A DNA stretch of 64,000 nucleotides from Lachnospiraceae bacterium (GTDB taxonomy: Bacteria > Bacillota > Clostridia > Lachnospirales > Lachnospiraceae): NCBI GenBank assembly GCA_015056735.1, contig SVFT01000002.1, positions 1 through 64,000 on the forward strand, read 5' to 3'. Below are positions 37,903 to 49,152 of the stretch, in pieces. Within the stretch, counting starts at the first letter, position 1, and every line of letters begins with the position of its first letter. Below the pieces are notes generated by a model. The model was not told the origin of the DNA and did not search any database. It was given only the letters and a program-made list of their open reading frames with translations. The translations under genes and the position numbers were made by a program.

Positions 37903-40074
37903 TTGAAGAAGATCAGTAAACATTTGCTGGGCCTTATGATGTGCATGCTTTGTTTTTCATGCACATTTGTGATACCGGCACATGCTGAAAACGATTATGG
38001 GATCGATGCGGATGATCCGCGCGCGGATGCGGAGGACGTGATCGGATACAGCGGAAAAGAAGAAACATATGAAGTAAAAGTAACGGGGATCTATGATATT
38101 TCGGTTTACGGTGCACAGGGGGGCACGGGGATCGGAAGTGTCGGGAATCCATATTTGAGCCGGGTATCCCCCGATACAAGAGGTGATTACGGGAGCCGTA
38201 CTAAGAGCAGAGTTTTCTTGGAAGAAGGCACAAAACTGACAGTCTGTGTCGGCGGACTCGGTGGTACGGGACATCTTGGATGGCGTTCGGACAAGGAACT
38301 TTGGGGCGGTCCCGGTGGCTGGCCGGATGGAAAGCAAGGACATACGATCGGTCTGTATCATGATAAGGACGATGACCATGATGTGTGTATCTCAACGGGC
38401 GGCGGTGGCGGTTCGTCTTACATTACCTATGAGGGCGAGACGATCATCTCGGCAGCCGGAGGCGCAGGCGGCGCAATGTGGCTTGATACCAGCAGACACC
38501 ATGGAGACCGGCGGGACGGCGGCGCGGGAGGCGGATCCTCTTTTGTACAGGACGCAGGTGATCTTGCCTGGATGACTGAAGATGTGAAGGTCTTGGAAAC
38601 GGGCATAAACAGCGGAGCCGGAAAGATCGTATTGAAGCTCATCAAGCCCCGCGTCAGTGCCGTGCTCCGCCCGGATCTTGACGACTGGACAACGGATGAT
38701 GTGACGCTCCGTGCCACGGTCACTTCGACGGGCGAAGGGGCCACATCCGACTGCTTCTACTGGGAGTACGAGCCCAAAGAAAACAGCGGCGATGTACGGG
38801 CGGAAGGCGCTGTGCTTGGCGAATGGACAGATGATGATACGCTTACGGTATCGGCAAACGGAACAGTGACCTGCAGGGTGCGTGATATAAACGGCAATGA
38901 AAGTACTGCAACCTTTCGCATTACGAATATCGACCGGAAAGGACCGAAGATCAGCAGGGAGCTTTCACCTTCCGAATGGACGATGGATCCGGTGACACTT
39001 ACGATCAGGGCGAGCGACGAAGATGGTGCCGGCATCGCAGACGAAGGCTATCTCTGGAGCGATGATGCTGTGCTTGCACCGGATGATGAGGGCGATTATG
39101 AGCTTTTATGGAATGCGACAACATCCAAAACATATGACGAGAATACATCCGTGACGGTGACGGTGCGTGATAAGCTCGGAAACCGTACGGAGCAGACGAT
39201 CGAGATCACCAATATCGACAGAACGGCGCCGACGGTGAAGCTTACGCCGGAAGACAAGTGGACATCGGGTGAGATGACTTTTATGATCGACGCGGAGGAT
39301 CTGCAGCCTGACGGAAAGACGCCCGGCTGCGGCCTTCCGGAAGATGCCTACTCAGCAGACGGAACGACCTTTACGGATGAGCGGGCGATCCTTGTGACAG
39401 AACCGGGCACCGTGACGGTCTGGGTACGGGACAGGCTCGGTAACCTGACGGAGAGCCATATCAGCGTCTCATATGATAAGCCGAAAGGCGGCGGAAGCGG
39501 CAAGGGAGGAAAAGGAGGATCCGGTTCGAACGGAAATGCATCCGCAAATTCTCCGGAAGGAGAGCGTATCCCTGCGGATGAAGCGACCCTTCCAAACGGC
39601 GGACTGCCTGTGGAGATCCCGGGGATCGATGAAACATCGGCGCTGGGAAACATCAGCCTGAACGCAGCCGGAAAAGCACTGCAGACAGGCCGAAAAGCAA
39701 AGCGAAAGCCCGCGACAGGTGCAGAAGATGCGATGCGCTACGGCACGATCGACAAGGCGGAGGAGCCCGGGTTTTCTGAGATCGTAAAAGCGCTTTCCGG
39801 CGGCGACGAACAGCGTCTTGACAGCATCGGAAAGAGCGCTTCGACGGCTGTAGCCGGAAAGAATGGAAGCGGCGACATGGACGTGACGACCGCGAAAGAC
39901 GGGCTGAAAAGCGGCATTCTCGCATCCGTCGCCTCCGGAGCCGAGTGGGTGATGCGGATCATTCAGAAGTGGAAGCATGTGATCACTTATTCGCTCGGCG
40001 GTCTGATCTTTTTCAGCCTCCTGGGTCTTGGCGCGGTCTTCTTTTTAGTATGGAAACGGAAAAAAAGGAATTGA
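37903..40074 (+). CDS. Glycine-rich surface protein with Ig-like repeats
   Basis: A 723-residue cell-surface protein from TTG 37903 (AGGAGGAAGAAGG upstream). Signal peptide ends at AHA-E near residue 30. Residues about 50-245 are extremely rich in Gly, with GAQGGTGIG, GGLGGTG, TGGGGGSS and AAGGAGGA, like the glycine-rich domain of ALK/LTK-type receptors found also in bacterial adhesins. Three Ig-like repeats follow (about 249-345, 346-440, 441-525), each ending in a V-R-D-x-x-G-N motif. Then a Gly/Lys/Ser linker, a helical stretch, and a C-terminal membrane segment (about 690-715) with basic tail. No LPXTG. Likely an adhesin or scaffold at the membrane. Confidence 0.8.
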   Translation: MKKISKHLLGLMMCMLCFSCTFVIPAHAENDYGIDADDPRADAEDVIGYSGKEETYEVKVTGIYDISVYGAQGGTGIGSVGNPYLSRVSPDTRGDYGSRTKSRVFLEEGTKLTVCVGGLGGTGHLGWRSDKELWGGPGGWPDGKQGHTIGLYHDKDDDHDVCISTGGGGGSSYITYEGETIISAAGGAGGAMWLDTSRHHGDRRDGGAGGGSSFVQDAGDLAWMTEDVKVLETGINSGAGKIVLKLIKPRVSAVLRPDLDDWTTDDVTLRATVTSTGEGATSDCFYWEYEPKENSGDVRAEGAVLGEWTDDDTLTVSANGTVTCRVRDINGNESTATFRITNIDRKGPKISRELSPSEWTMDPVTLTIRASDEDGAGIADEGYLWSDDAVLAPDDEGDYELLWNATTSKTYDENTSVTVTVRDKLGNRTEQTIEITNIDRTAPTVKLTPEDKWTSGEMTFMIDAEDLQPDGKTPGCGLPEDAYSADGTTFTDERAILVTEPGTVTVWVRDRLGNLTESHISVSYDKPKGGGSGKGGKGGSGSNGNASANSPEGERIPADEATLPNGGLPVEIPGIDETSALGNISLNAAGKALQTGRKAKRKPATGAEDAMRYGTIDKAEEPGFSEIVKALSGGDEQRLDSIGKSASTAVAGKNGSGDMDVTTAKDGLKSGILASVASGAEWVMRIIQKWKHVITYSLGGLIFFSLLGLGAVFFLVWKRKKRN

Positions 40075-40132
40075 ATCCCTCTTTTTTTTATACTATGATA
40101 GTGTAAGTATATCTGTACGGAAGGAGACCTTG

Positions 40133-42102
<1,970 letters not shown>

Positions 42103-42143
42103 AAAATATAGTTGACATAACGCGGTTTAAAGAATAAGGAAAA

Positions 42144-42184
42144 CGCCGGGAATCATACCAATATCAGGATCCCCGGCGCTTTTT
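42144..42184. terminator. Terminator between guaB and MerR gene
   Basis: Stem CGCCGGG / CCCGGCG with extra ATC/GAT pairs and a run of Ts after it. It separates two convergent genes. Confidence 0.8.
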
Positions 42185-42196
42185 GTTTTCGTATCG

Positions 42197-42964
42197 TTAA
42201 TCGACCAAAATCTGAAGCTCAACCGTGTGGCCGTTTTGGTCCGGTTCCAGAATATCGCTCTCGATCGCAAGAAAATGCTTTCCGCGAAGAGAGAGTTCGT
42301 TTATGTATGCGCCCTTGTCGATTACACGCGTTGTCTCTTTACGGCAATTGTATTCACCCGCCGGAAGGATGCGAACGCGCTTATCTGTTATATCTGCTTC
42401 GCCTGTGATGTGAACGAAGATAAAGCGCTCTACGGTTCCGTCTTCGCTGTATTCATAAAGCAGACCGGCCGGGTATTCCGCCTTCATGCCAAGGAGCTGT
42501 GCCAGCATGAACAGACGCAGGATCTTCTGGCTGTAATTGTCTTCTGACGGGTTGTACGGTGCAGTCAGGACGGCACGCTTTTCAAGGTGGGATGCATGGA
42601 AGGAACGCGCTTCCTGCGCGGTTTTTTCAACTGTATCCAGTGCAACCTGCACTGTTTCAAGGCGCTTTCGGATATCCATGATCTTCTGCTCGGCCATGAG
42701 TTTGCCGTCATAAAGCAGATCGCGGAAACGGAATGTCCCTGTCTCATCGCGGTATTTGTCAAAATCGCGAAGCGCGATCCCCAGTTCGATGCACAGGCTG
42801 ACCGCATCCAGCAGCGGGAGCTGCTCCTCTTTATAGTAACGGTAATTCGTCACCGGATCCGTATAAGCGGGACGAAAAACACCGATCTCATCGTAATAGC
42901 GAAGGGATTTGATGCTGACTCCCTTAAGCTTTGCGACCTTTCCGATAGACAGATATCCTTTCAT
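42197..42964 (-). CDS. MerR-family transcriptional regulator
   Basis: A 255-residue activator of the MerR type. Residues 1-70 are the winged helix (LSIGKVAKLKGVSIKSLRYYDEIGVFRPA, with YRYY); about 80-125 is the dimer helix; the rest (about 130-255) looks like a GyrI-type effector domain for small molecules, so it is akin to the BmrR group. The ligand and target are unknown; the convergent neighbour is guaB. GGAGG lies before the ATG. Confidence 0.88.
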   Translation of the reverse strand: MKGYLSIGKVAKLKGVSIKSLRYYDEIGVFRPAYTDPVTNYRYYKEEQLPLLDAVSLCIELGIALRDFDKYRDETGTFRFRDLLYDGKLMAEQKIMDIRKRLETVQVALDTVEKTAQEARSFHASHLEKRAVLTAPYNPSEDNYSQKILRLFMLAQLLGMKAEYPAGLLYEYSEDGTVERFIFVHITGEADITDKRVRILPAGEYNCRKETTRVIDKGAYINELSLRGKHFLAIESDILEPDQNGHTVELQILVD

Positions 42965-43117
42965 GTATAACCTCCGTAACTCTACCCCATAGGAACAGTT
43001 TTAGTATGCCATAAAACGGTCCGGCGGGCAACATCTTTCCGCGATATACTTTTCTTTTTACAGGGATTAAGCTACAATAGTCATTAGATTTTTGGACAGA
43101 AAGAAATTGGGAAGACC

Positions 43118-43552
43118 ATGACAAAATTTGAATTTGCAGACATTTTAAGAAGTACATTATCGGTGAAGCTCCCTTCTTCGGAAGTGGAAGAGCATGTCCG
43201 CTATTATAATGAATACATTGACGGCCGTATCCGGATGGGAGAATCCGAAGAAGATGTCCTTGCATCGTTGGGTGATCCCCGCCTGCTTGCACGGACGATC
43301 ATCGATACGAGCCCGGGTGCGGAGGAACGCGCCGAGGGAGAGCAGGCTGCTTCCGGCGGCGATCCATCCCAAAAGACAGGCAGGTTCCCGCGCCTGAATC
43401 CGTTCTGGGTGGCGCTGTTTCTTGCTGTGGTCGTTCTGTTTGTGATCCTGAGCTTTGTGGGCGCAGTGATCTATTATCTGGCACCGGTTCTGATCCCGCT
43501 CCTTTTGATCCTGTGGTTTATCAATGTATTTAAACGGGGTGGATTTCGATGA
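43118..43552 (+). CDS. Small HAAS-domain membrane protein
   Basis: A 144-residue protein. The N-terminal 1-65 region (MTKFEFADILRSTL, YYNEYIDGRI, VLASLGDPRLLARTII) is again a HAAS domain like that at 28829, followed by a Gly/Ser-rich linker and two hydrophobic segments at about 105-140. No PadR gene is adjacent. The last four bases overlap the next gene (ATGA), so it is translationally coupled to the methyltransferase. Function unknown. Confidence 0.75.
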   Translation: MTKFEFADILRSTLSVKLPSSEVEEHVRYYNEYIDGRIRMGESEEDVLASLGDPRLLARTIIDTSPGAEERAEGEQAASGGDPSQKTGRFPRLNPFWVALFLAVVVLFVILSFVGAVIYYLAPVLIPLLLILWFINVFKRGGFR

Positions 43553-44691
43553 AAAGGTTTGAGCTGATCGCACCGTGCCACTTTGGCCTGGAATCGGTAT
43601 TAAAGCGCGAGATCACGGATCTCGGATATGAAGTGACTGCGGTGGAAGACGGCCGGGTCACTTTCTTTGGGGATGCCGAAGCGCTGTGCCGTGCAAATGT
43701 GTTTCTGCGGACAGCGGAGCGGATCCTGATCAAGATCGGCAGTTTTCATGCAGAGACATTTGAGGAGCTCTTTCAGGGGATCAAAGCTCTTCCCTGGGAA
43801 GAGTATATCCCGAAGAACGGTAAGTTCTGGGTGGCGAAGGCTTCCAGCGTGAAGAGCAGACTTTTCAGCCCGTCAGACATCCAGTCGATCGTCAAAAAGG
43901 CGATGGTGGAGCGTTTAAAAGGAAGATATGCGGTCACATGGTTTCCGGAGGACGGCGAGTCCTTTCCGCTGCGCGTTTTTCTCATGAAAGATGAGGTGAC
44001 GGTCGGGCTCGACTCAACGGGTGAGTCGCTTCATAAAAGGGGCTACCGGAAACTGACGGCCAAGGCGCCCATTGCGGAGAATCTTGCGGCGGCGCTTATT
44101 ATGCTGACACCCTGGAGAGGTGACCGGATCCTGGTCGATCCTTTCTGCGGAAGCGGTACGATCCCGATCGAGGCGGCAATGATGGCTGCCCACATCGCAC
44201 CCGGCATGAACAGGAGTTTTACGGCTGAAAACTGGCCGCATATCATAGAGAAGAAACAGTGGTATGACGCGGTGGATGAGGCGCAGGAGATGATGACGCC
44301 GGATGTGCGGCCGGATATTCAGGGGTATGACCTTGATGATGATATGGTCACGATCGCAAGACAGAATGCGAAGCTCGCAGGCGTTGAGAAGCTGATCCAT
44401 TTTCAGAGGCGTGATGTCGCGGACTTAAGTCACCCCAAGAAATACGGATTTCTTATCACGAACCCGCCATACGGAGAGCGTCTCGAAGAGAAAACGGCAC
44501 TTCCCGCACTGTATCGTACGATCGGCGAGCGGTATCGTGAACTTGATTCCTGGTCGCTCTATCTCATCACCGCGTATGAAGATGCGGAAAAGCACATCGG
44601 CCGCAAGGCAGATAAGAATCGAAAGATCTATAACGGTATGATGAAAACATACTTCTATCAATACATGGGGCCTAAGCCCCCGAAAAGGTGA
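43549..44691 (+). CDS. THUMP-domain rRNA methyltransferase (RlmL/YpsC type)
   Basis: A 380-residue enzyme that methylates a guanine of 23S rRNA in homologues. THUMP domain at about 45-150 binds RNA; the SAM motif is VDPFCGSGTIPIEAAMMA near 197, and the catalytic NPPYGERL is near 305. This is the N-half type, without the RlmK part of the E. coli RlmKL fusion. It is the second gene of a run 43118-46860, with spacings of a few bases or overlaps. Confidence 0.9.
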   Translation: MKRFELIAPCHFGLESVLKREITDLGYEVTAVEDGRVTFFGDAEALCRANVFLRTAERILIKIGSFHAETFEELFQGIKALPWEEYIPKNGKFWVAKASSVKSRLFSPSDIQSIVKKAMVERLKGRYAVTWFPEDGESFPLRVFLMKDEVTVGLDSTGESLHKRGYRKLTAKAPIAENLAAALIMLTPWRGDRILVDPFCGSGTIPIEAAMMAAHIAPGMNRSFTAENWPHIIEKKQWYDAVDEAQEMMTPDVRPDIQGYDLDDDMVTIARQNAKLAGVEKLIHFQRRDVADLSHPKKYGFLITNPPYGERLEEKTALPALYRTIGERYRELDSWSLYLITAYEDAEKHIGRKADKNRKIYNGMMKTYFYQYMGPKPPKR

Positions 44692-44694
44692 TCC

Positions 44695-45744
44695 ATGCAG
44701 GATACATTGCTGAAGCGGATGCTGATCTTTACCTGTATCTTTTTTGCCCTGGGCATGGGTGTGACGCTGTACTTTGCATACACCAAGGCGATCGTGATCG
44801 CTGAGGAGAGCGATCAGACCGGCGGGATCAGACATTCGGATATCAAACAGGGAGACAACCTGTATTTTGCGCGCGAGGATCAGTCCAAGGGCGAACTGCT
44901 CATTCCGCTTCCGGAAACGGTGCGTGCGGATGACATCGTGATCGAAAATCGCTACGCGGAGCACACACTGCACCTCCTTGTAAAAGGTGAATACGGCGGT
45001 TTTTACGAGACGCATGCGCTTTCGGGCAGCTATGCACATATCGAAAAGGGCGTTTACTGGTCGGAACCGGCAGGCATCAATCTGCTGCTTTCATTGGACA
45101 GGCTTTTGGAGACGGAATATGTCTTTTCTACCGGAATGCTAAAGCTCCGGCTCGTTGAGCCGACCAAAGGGGACCAGAAGACGGTCGTGATCGATGCTTC
45201 CTGCGGCGGGGAGGATACCGGCGACGAGGCGCATGGGATCCGCGAGAAGGATGTCACCCTGGCAGTGGCTGAGCAGGTGAGAAAGCAGTTTGAGAAAACC
45301 GACATTCGCGTCATTTTAACAAGAACAGACGATACATTCCTTGCGGCCGAGACAAGAATGATGCTGGCAAATGATCTGAAAGCAGATTTTTTTGTCGGGA
45401 TCGAAGTATCTTCCAATCCGGAGAATGCGAGAGTCAACGGCATGCAGGCTTTTTACAACGGGACCTACTTTATTCCTTATTTAGGCGGCGTGGAGCTTGC
45501 CGACCTTCTGGAAAAAGGTGCGAGCATGGCGACCGGGGCTAAGGTCAACGGGATCTTTGCGGCATCGGATGACAAACCGGTCCTGAAGTATACACAGATC
45601 CCCGCAGCAGTGCTGGATATCGGGTATCTGAGCAATCCGGAAGAGGCAGCAAAACTCTCTGACCCAGACTATATCACCAGGGTGTCGGAAGGGATCGCAC
45701 ACGCCATCCGGGATGCATATCAATTAAAGGAGCAGGGAACATGA
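44695..45744 (+). CDS. Amidase_3-like protein with altered catalytic residues
   Basis: A 349-residue protein with an N-terminal membrane anchor (about 8-30), a divergent domain to about 155, and an Amidase_3 domain (about 160-345) as in N-acetylmuramoyl-L-alanine amidases. The zinc ligand motif GHGG reads SCGG (Cys170), the second His of SIHAN reads GIEV (Glu237), and the catalytic Glu of LVEIGF reads VLDIGY (Asp308); only the Glu of REKD (about 184) remains. Normal zinc hydrolysis is doubtful, so it is probably a pseudoenzyme that binds peptidoglycan or regulates a partner. Coupled to rdgB by an ATGA overlap. Confidence 0.8.
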   Translation: MQDTLLKRMLIFTCIFFALGMGVTLYFAYTKAIVIAEESDQTGGIRHSDIKQGDNLYFAREDQSKGELLIPLPETVRADDIVIENRYAEHTLHLLVKGEYGGFYETHALSGSYAHIEKGVYWSEPAGINLLLSLDRLLETEYVFSTGMLKLRLVEPTKGDQKTVVIDASCGGEDTGDEAHGIREKDVTLAVAEQVRKQFEKTDIRVILTRTDDTFLAAETRMMLANDLKADFFVGIEVSSNPENARVNGMQAFYNGTYFIPYLGGVELADLLEKGASMATGAKVNGIFAASDDKPVLKYTQIPAAVLDIGYLSNPEEAAKLSDPDYITRVSEGIAHAIRDAYQLKEQGT

Positions 45745-46379
45745 GTATGAACATTATCTTCGCGACGGGCAATGAAGGCAAGATGCGCGAGATCCGCGAG
45801 ATCATGAAAGATACGGACGCTGTGCTTTTCAGCGCTAAAGAAAAAAGCATTTCCACGGATGTGGATGAGACGGGCACGACGTTTGAAGAAAATGCGGTCA
45901 TCAAGGCAAAGGATGCATACGAAAAGGGCCTTGCCGCGGGGATCACGGACGCAGTCTTTTTATCCGATGATTCCGGTCTGGAGGTCGATTATCTGAATAA
46001 GGAACCGGGTGTCTATTCCGCACGCTACATGGGCGAGGATACCTCCTACGATATCAAGAACGATTCGATCATCGAACGCCTAAGCGGCGTTCCGGACGAT
46101 AAAAGAACAGCCAGGTTCGTATCCGTGATCGCGGCGGTGTTGCCGGGAGGCGAGTCGTTTTATGTCCGCGGCGAACTGGAAGGGCGGATCGGCTATGAGC
46201 GAAAGGGCCGGTACGGGTTCGGTTACGATCCGATCTTTTATTATCCGCCGCTTGACTGTCATACGGGAGAGCTGCTTCCCGAAGAGAAAAATGCGATCAG
46301 CCACAGGGGCAAGGCACTCGCCCTGATGAAGGAAGAGCTGGTAAGGCGCGGGATACTTGGAGGAAACAGACGTGCGTAA
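45741..46379 (+). CDS. rdgB: XTP/dITP diphosphatase
   Basis: A 212-residue HAM1/RdgB-type pyrophosphatase that removes non-canonical purine nucleotides. TGNEGKMREI at the start, DDSGLEVDYL, the GRYGFGYDPIFYYP segment and SHRGKAL near the end are all family motifs. ATG 45741 overlaps the amidase stop; AAAGGAG lies upstream. Confidence 0.94.
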   Translation: MSMNIIFATGNEGKMREIREIMKDTDAVLFSAKEKSISTDVDETGTTFEENAVIKAKDAYEKGLAAGITDAVFLSDDSGLEVDYLNKEPGVYSARYMGEDTSYDIKNDSIIERLSGVPDDKRTARFVSVIAAVLPGGESFYVRGELEGRIGYERKGRYGFGYDPIFYYPPLDCHTGELLPEEKNAISHRGKALALMKEELVRRGILGGNRRA

Positions 46380-46860
46380 AATGAAAATACTGATCATCAG
46401 CGATACGCACGGAAGGCGTGATCCGCTTGGCTCGATCATCAAAGCGGAAAAGCCGTTCGATCTGCTGCTTCATTGCGGCGATGTGGAGGGCGATGAGGAG
46501 ATCATCGCACAGGCTGCGGGGTGTCCCGCAAAGTTTGTGGCGGGTAACAATGACTACTTTTCCGATCTTCCGGGAGAGACGGAATTTCGGATCGGCAGAT
46601 ACAAGGTCTGGATGACACACGGCCATCACTATTATGTGTCGATGAACACGGTTGTGCTTAAGCAGGAGGCACGCCTGAAAGAGGCGGATATCGTGCTCTA
46701 CGGTCATACGCACAGACCGGATATCGATATCGCTTCGGACCTGATCGTGATCAACCCGGGAAGCCTTTCGTACCCGCGCACACCGGACAGGAGGCCCTCG
46801 TATGTGATCATGGAACTGGACGAAAATGGCGAGGCGCATTTTACGTTAAAAACTTATTGA
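46372..46860 (+). CDS. YfcE/MJ0936-type metallophosphodiesterase
   Basis: A 162-residue phosphoesterase. Metal-binding motifs SDTHG, CGDVEGDEE, GNNDYF, HGHHYY and YGHTHRPDI are intact, as in YfcE/YysB enzymes with a two-metal site. I choose GTG 46372: GGAGG is 8 bases upstream, and it overlaps the rdgB stop. ATG 46381 is in frame but too far away. Substrate in the cell is unknown. The stop codon lies in the -35 box of the tRNA promoter. Confidence 0.9.
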   Translation: MRKMKILIISDTHGRRDPLGSIIKAEKPFDLLLHCGDVEGDEEIIAQAAGCPAKFVAGNNDYFSDLPGETEFRIGRYKVWMTHGHHYYVSMNTVVLKQEARLKEADIVLYGHTHRPDIDIASDLIVINPGSLSYPRTPDRRPSYVIMELDENGEAHFTLKTY

Positions 46861-46885
46861 CATTGAAAAAAACATTCTATATAAT
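46857..46885 (+). promoter_or_regulatory. tRNA-cluster promoter (perfect consensus)
   Basis: TTGACA (46857-46862), 17 bases, TATAAT (46880-46885). It matches sigma-A consensus exactly, as expected for stable RNA, and overlaps the stop of the gene before it. Confidence 0.9.
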
Positions 46886-46916
46886 AGTCCTTGCGTCGTG
46901 GGTCCTGACGATATTT

Positions 46917-46989
46917 CGGGGTGTGGCTCAGCTTGGCTAGAGCGCCTGGTTTGGGACCAGGAGGTCGCAGGTTCGAATCCTGTCACCCC

Positions 46990-46991
<2 letters not shown>
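46917..46991 (+). tRNA. tRNA-Pro (TGG)
   Basis: Acceptor CGGGGTG / CACCCCG, D-arm, T-arm with TTCGAAT, anticodon TGG in loop TTTGGGA. CCA is not encoded. The 3' end shares G46990 with the 5' end of the next tRNA, and the discriminator would be T46991. Confidence 0.92.
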
Positions 46992-47063
<72 letters not shown>

Positions 47064-47096
47064 TTCGAAGAAACGTTGACCATGTTTTTTCGTTAT

Positions 47097-47171
47097 GGTG
47101 GGTGTGGCACAGTTGGTTAGCGCGCCAGATTGTGGTTCTGGAGGTCGAGGGTTCGAATCCCTCTACCCACC
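47097..47171 (+). tRNA. tRNA-His (GTG)
   Basis: Acceptor GTGGGTG / TACCCAC with an encoded extra G at -1 (47097) opposite C73, the hallmark of tRNA-His. Anticodon GTG. Confidence 0.95.
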
Positions 47172-47197
47172 TTTTACAGGAGTAGATTTTATCCTGT

Positions 47198-47269
47198 TGG
47201 GCCATCGCCAAGCGGTAAGGCACAGGACTTTGACTCCTGCATTCGCTGGTTCGAATCCAGTTGGCCCAG
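47198..47269 (+). tRNA. tRNA-Gln (TTG)
   Basis: Acceptor TGGGCCA / TGGCCCA, anticodon TTG in CTTTGAC. Substrate of the glnS product encoded at 4924. Confidence 0.95.
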
Positions 47270-47285
47270 TTTCTAAAACATATAT

Positions 47286-47358
47286 GGGATACTAGCTCAG
47301 TTGGTAGAGCACTTGACTTTTAATCAAGTTGTCGGGGGTTCGAATCCCCCGTGTCTCA
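47286..47358 (+). tRNA. tRNA-Lys (TTT)
   Basis: Acceptor GGGATAC / GTGTCTC with G-T pairs, anticodon TTT in CTTTTAA, T-loop TTCGAAT. Last of the five-tRNA group. Confidence 0.93.
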
Positions 47359-47368
47359 TTATTAACGG

Positions 47369-47409
47369 AGGGGAAGCATCGCTAGCGATGTTTCCTCTCT
47401 ATGTTTTTC
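47369..47409 (+). terminator. Terminator of tRNA cluster
   Basis: Hairpin GGAAGCATCGC / GCGATGTTTCC with a two-base loop, followed by a pyrimidine stretch and ATGTTTTT. Confidence 0.65.
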
Positions 47410-47425
47410 ATCGGGAGAACATTTC

Positions 47426-47623
47426 ATGAGTGAAGCACGTAAGAAGCAGCCGGCAAGCTGTGATACCTGCATGTATTATGAATATGACGAAGAATATGAG
47501 TGCTATACCTGCGAGATGGATCTTGATGAGGATGATCTGGCGCATTTTATGCTGGACTCCAAGTTTGAATGCCCGTATTATCGATTCGGTGATGAGTACA
47601 CGATCGTGCGTCACCAGATGTGA
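47426..47623 (+). CDS. Small Cys-rich protein (DUF6472-like)
   Basis: A 65-residue acidic protein with four cysteines, in CDTCMYYEYDEEYECYTC and later ECPYYRF. They look like a zinc site. I recall a clostridial family (DUF6472) with this YYEYDEEYE pattern, function unknown. A ribosome site is weak (CGGGAGA upstream). Between the tRNA cluster and the MATE gene. Confidence 0.75.
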   Translation: MSEARKKQPASCDTCMYYEYDEEYECYTCEMDLDEDDLAHFMLDSKFECPYYRFGDEYTIVRHQM

Positions 47624-47687
47624 TGCGCTGTTTCATGACATCTTGTAAGGACTTAAGTGAACCCGTTTTCAGATAGGAAGTGAGAAA

Positions 47688-49061
47688 ATGGCTGAAATGA
47701 ACAACGCGGCTATGCCGAAAGAAAATAAGATGGGTGTAATGCCCGTCGGCAAACTTTTGATCAATATGTCTCTGCCGATGATGATCTCCATGCTCGTATT
47801 GTCTCTGTACAATATCGTGGACAGTATCTTCGTTGCGCAGATCAATGAAAATGCCCTGACGGCGGTCTCTCTGGCATTTCCTGTTCAGAACCTGATGATT
47901 GCGGTCGCTATGGGCACCTGCGTCGGTGTAAATGCCCTTCTTTCCAAATCCCTTGGCGAGAAGAATTACGAAAGGGCGAACGCATCGGCTCGTAATGCTG
48001 TTTTTTTGATGGCCATCAGTTTCGTGGTGTTTTTCCTGTTTGGTGTTTTTTGCACCGACTGGTTCTACAGCATGCAGACAACGGATCCGGAGATTGCAGA
48101 GTTCGGCCATGAGTATATGGTTATCATCTGCTGCATGAGTTTTGGCGTCTATCTGCAGGCCGTTATGGAAAAGCTGCTGCAGGCGACAGGAAAGACGCTT
48201 TTTTCCATGTTTTCACAGCTCCTTGGTGCGATCACGAATCTGATCCTGGATCCGATCATGATCTTTGGCCTGCTCGGATTTCCGAAGATGGGTGTATCGG
48301 GTGCGGCACTTGCGACCGTGATCGGCCAGCTTTTTGCCGGTATTTTCGCGGCATATATGAATGTGAAGTACAATACGGAGATCAATATCAATATGAGGCG
48401 TTTTCGTCCGAACCTGCACATCATCGGACGGATCTATGCAGTCGGTGTTCCGTCCATTATCATGCAGTCTGTGACTTCGCTGATGGTTTACGGTATGAAC
48501 CTGATCCTGATCACCTTTTCGACGACTGCAACGGCGGTTCTTGGCGTGTACTTTAAGATCCAGAGTTTTATCTTTATGCCACTTTTTGGCATGAACAACG
48601 GTATGATCCCGATCATCGCTTACAACTACGGTGCAGATAACAAAAAGCGCGTTACGGGTACGATCAAATACAGTATGCTGGTTGCTTTCTGTATCATGGC
48701 GGTTGGCTTTGCTATCTTTCAGATCATTCCGGACAGGCTCCTTCAGATGTTCAATGCATCGGATATGATGCTTGCACTCGGCGTTCCGGCGCTTCGTACG
48801 ATTAGCTACAGCTTCATCCTTGCAGGGTACTGCATCATCGCCGGCAGTGCATTTCAGGCGCTCGGTAACGGCGTTTACAGTCTGATTATGTCGGTTATGC
48901 GTCAGCTTGTTGTGCTGCTTCCTGCCGCGTACTTTCTGGCAAAACTTGGTAACGTCGATCTAGTGTGGCTTTCGTTCCCGATCGCGGAGCTGATGTCGTT
49001 TGCGACGGCGACCTTCTTCTTGTTTAAGATCAATCGGAAGATTATCAGTACGCTGCATTGA
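47688..49061 (+). CDS. MATE-family multidrug efflux protein
   Basis: A 457-residue membrane protein with 12 hydrophobic segments in two homologous halves. MLVLSLYNIVDSIFVAQ at the start of the first half and VYFKIQSFIFMPLFGMNNG in the second are typical of MATE transporters, which export cations or drugs in exchange for Na+ or H+. GGAAGTGAG precedes the ATG. The substrate is unknown. Confidence 0.93.
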   Translation: MAEMNNAAMPKENKMGVMPVGKLLINMSLPMMISMLVLSLYNIVDSIFVAQINENALTAVSLAFPVQNLMIAVAMGTCVGVNALLSKSLGEKNYERANASARNAVFLMAISFVVFFLFGVFCTDWFYSMQTTDPEIAEFGHEYMVIICCMSFGVYLQAVMEKLLQATGKTLFSMFSQLLGAITNLILDPIMIFGLLGFPKMGVSGAALATVIGQLFAGIFAAYMNVKYNTEININMRRFRPNLHIIGRIYAVGVPSIIMQSVTSLMVYGMNLILITFSTTATAVLGVYFKIQSFIFMPLFGMNNGMIPIIAYNYGADNKKRVTGTIKYSMLVAFCIMAVGFAIFQIIPDRLLQMFNASDMMLALGVPALRTISYSFILAGYCIIAGSAFQALGNGVYSLIMSVMRQLVVLLPAAYFLAKLGNVDLVWLSFPIAELMSFATATFFLFKINRKIISTLH

Positions 49062-49087
49062 CAAAGCGGGTGTAGCTTTGCCATAAT
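49058..49087 (+). promoter_or_regulatory. Candidate promoter of tRNA-Leu array
   Basis: TTGACA (49058-49063), 18 bases, CATAAT (49082-49087). It overlaps the MATE stop codon and points at the three tRNA-Leu copies. Confidence 0.55.
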
Positions 49088-49152
49088 AAATGAGTGAACA
49101 TGCAATGCATTCATGTATCTGCCCGGTCAGAATACTTGAATGCATTAATTAC

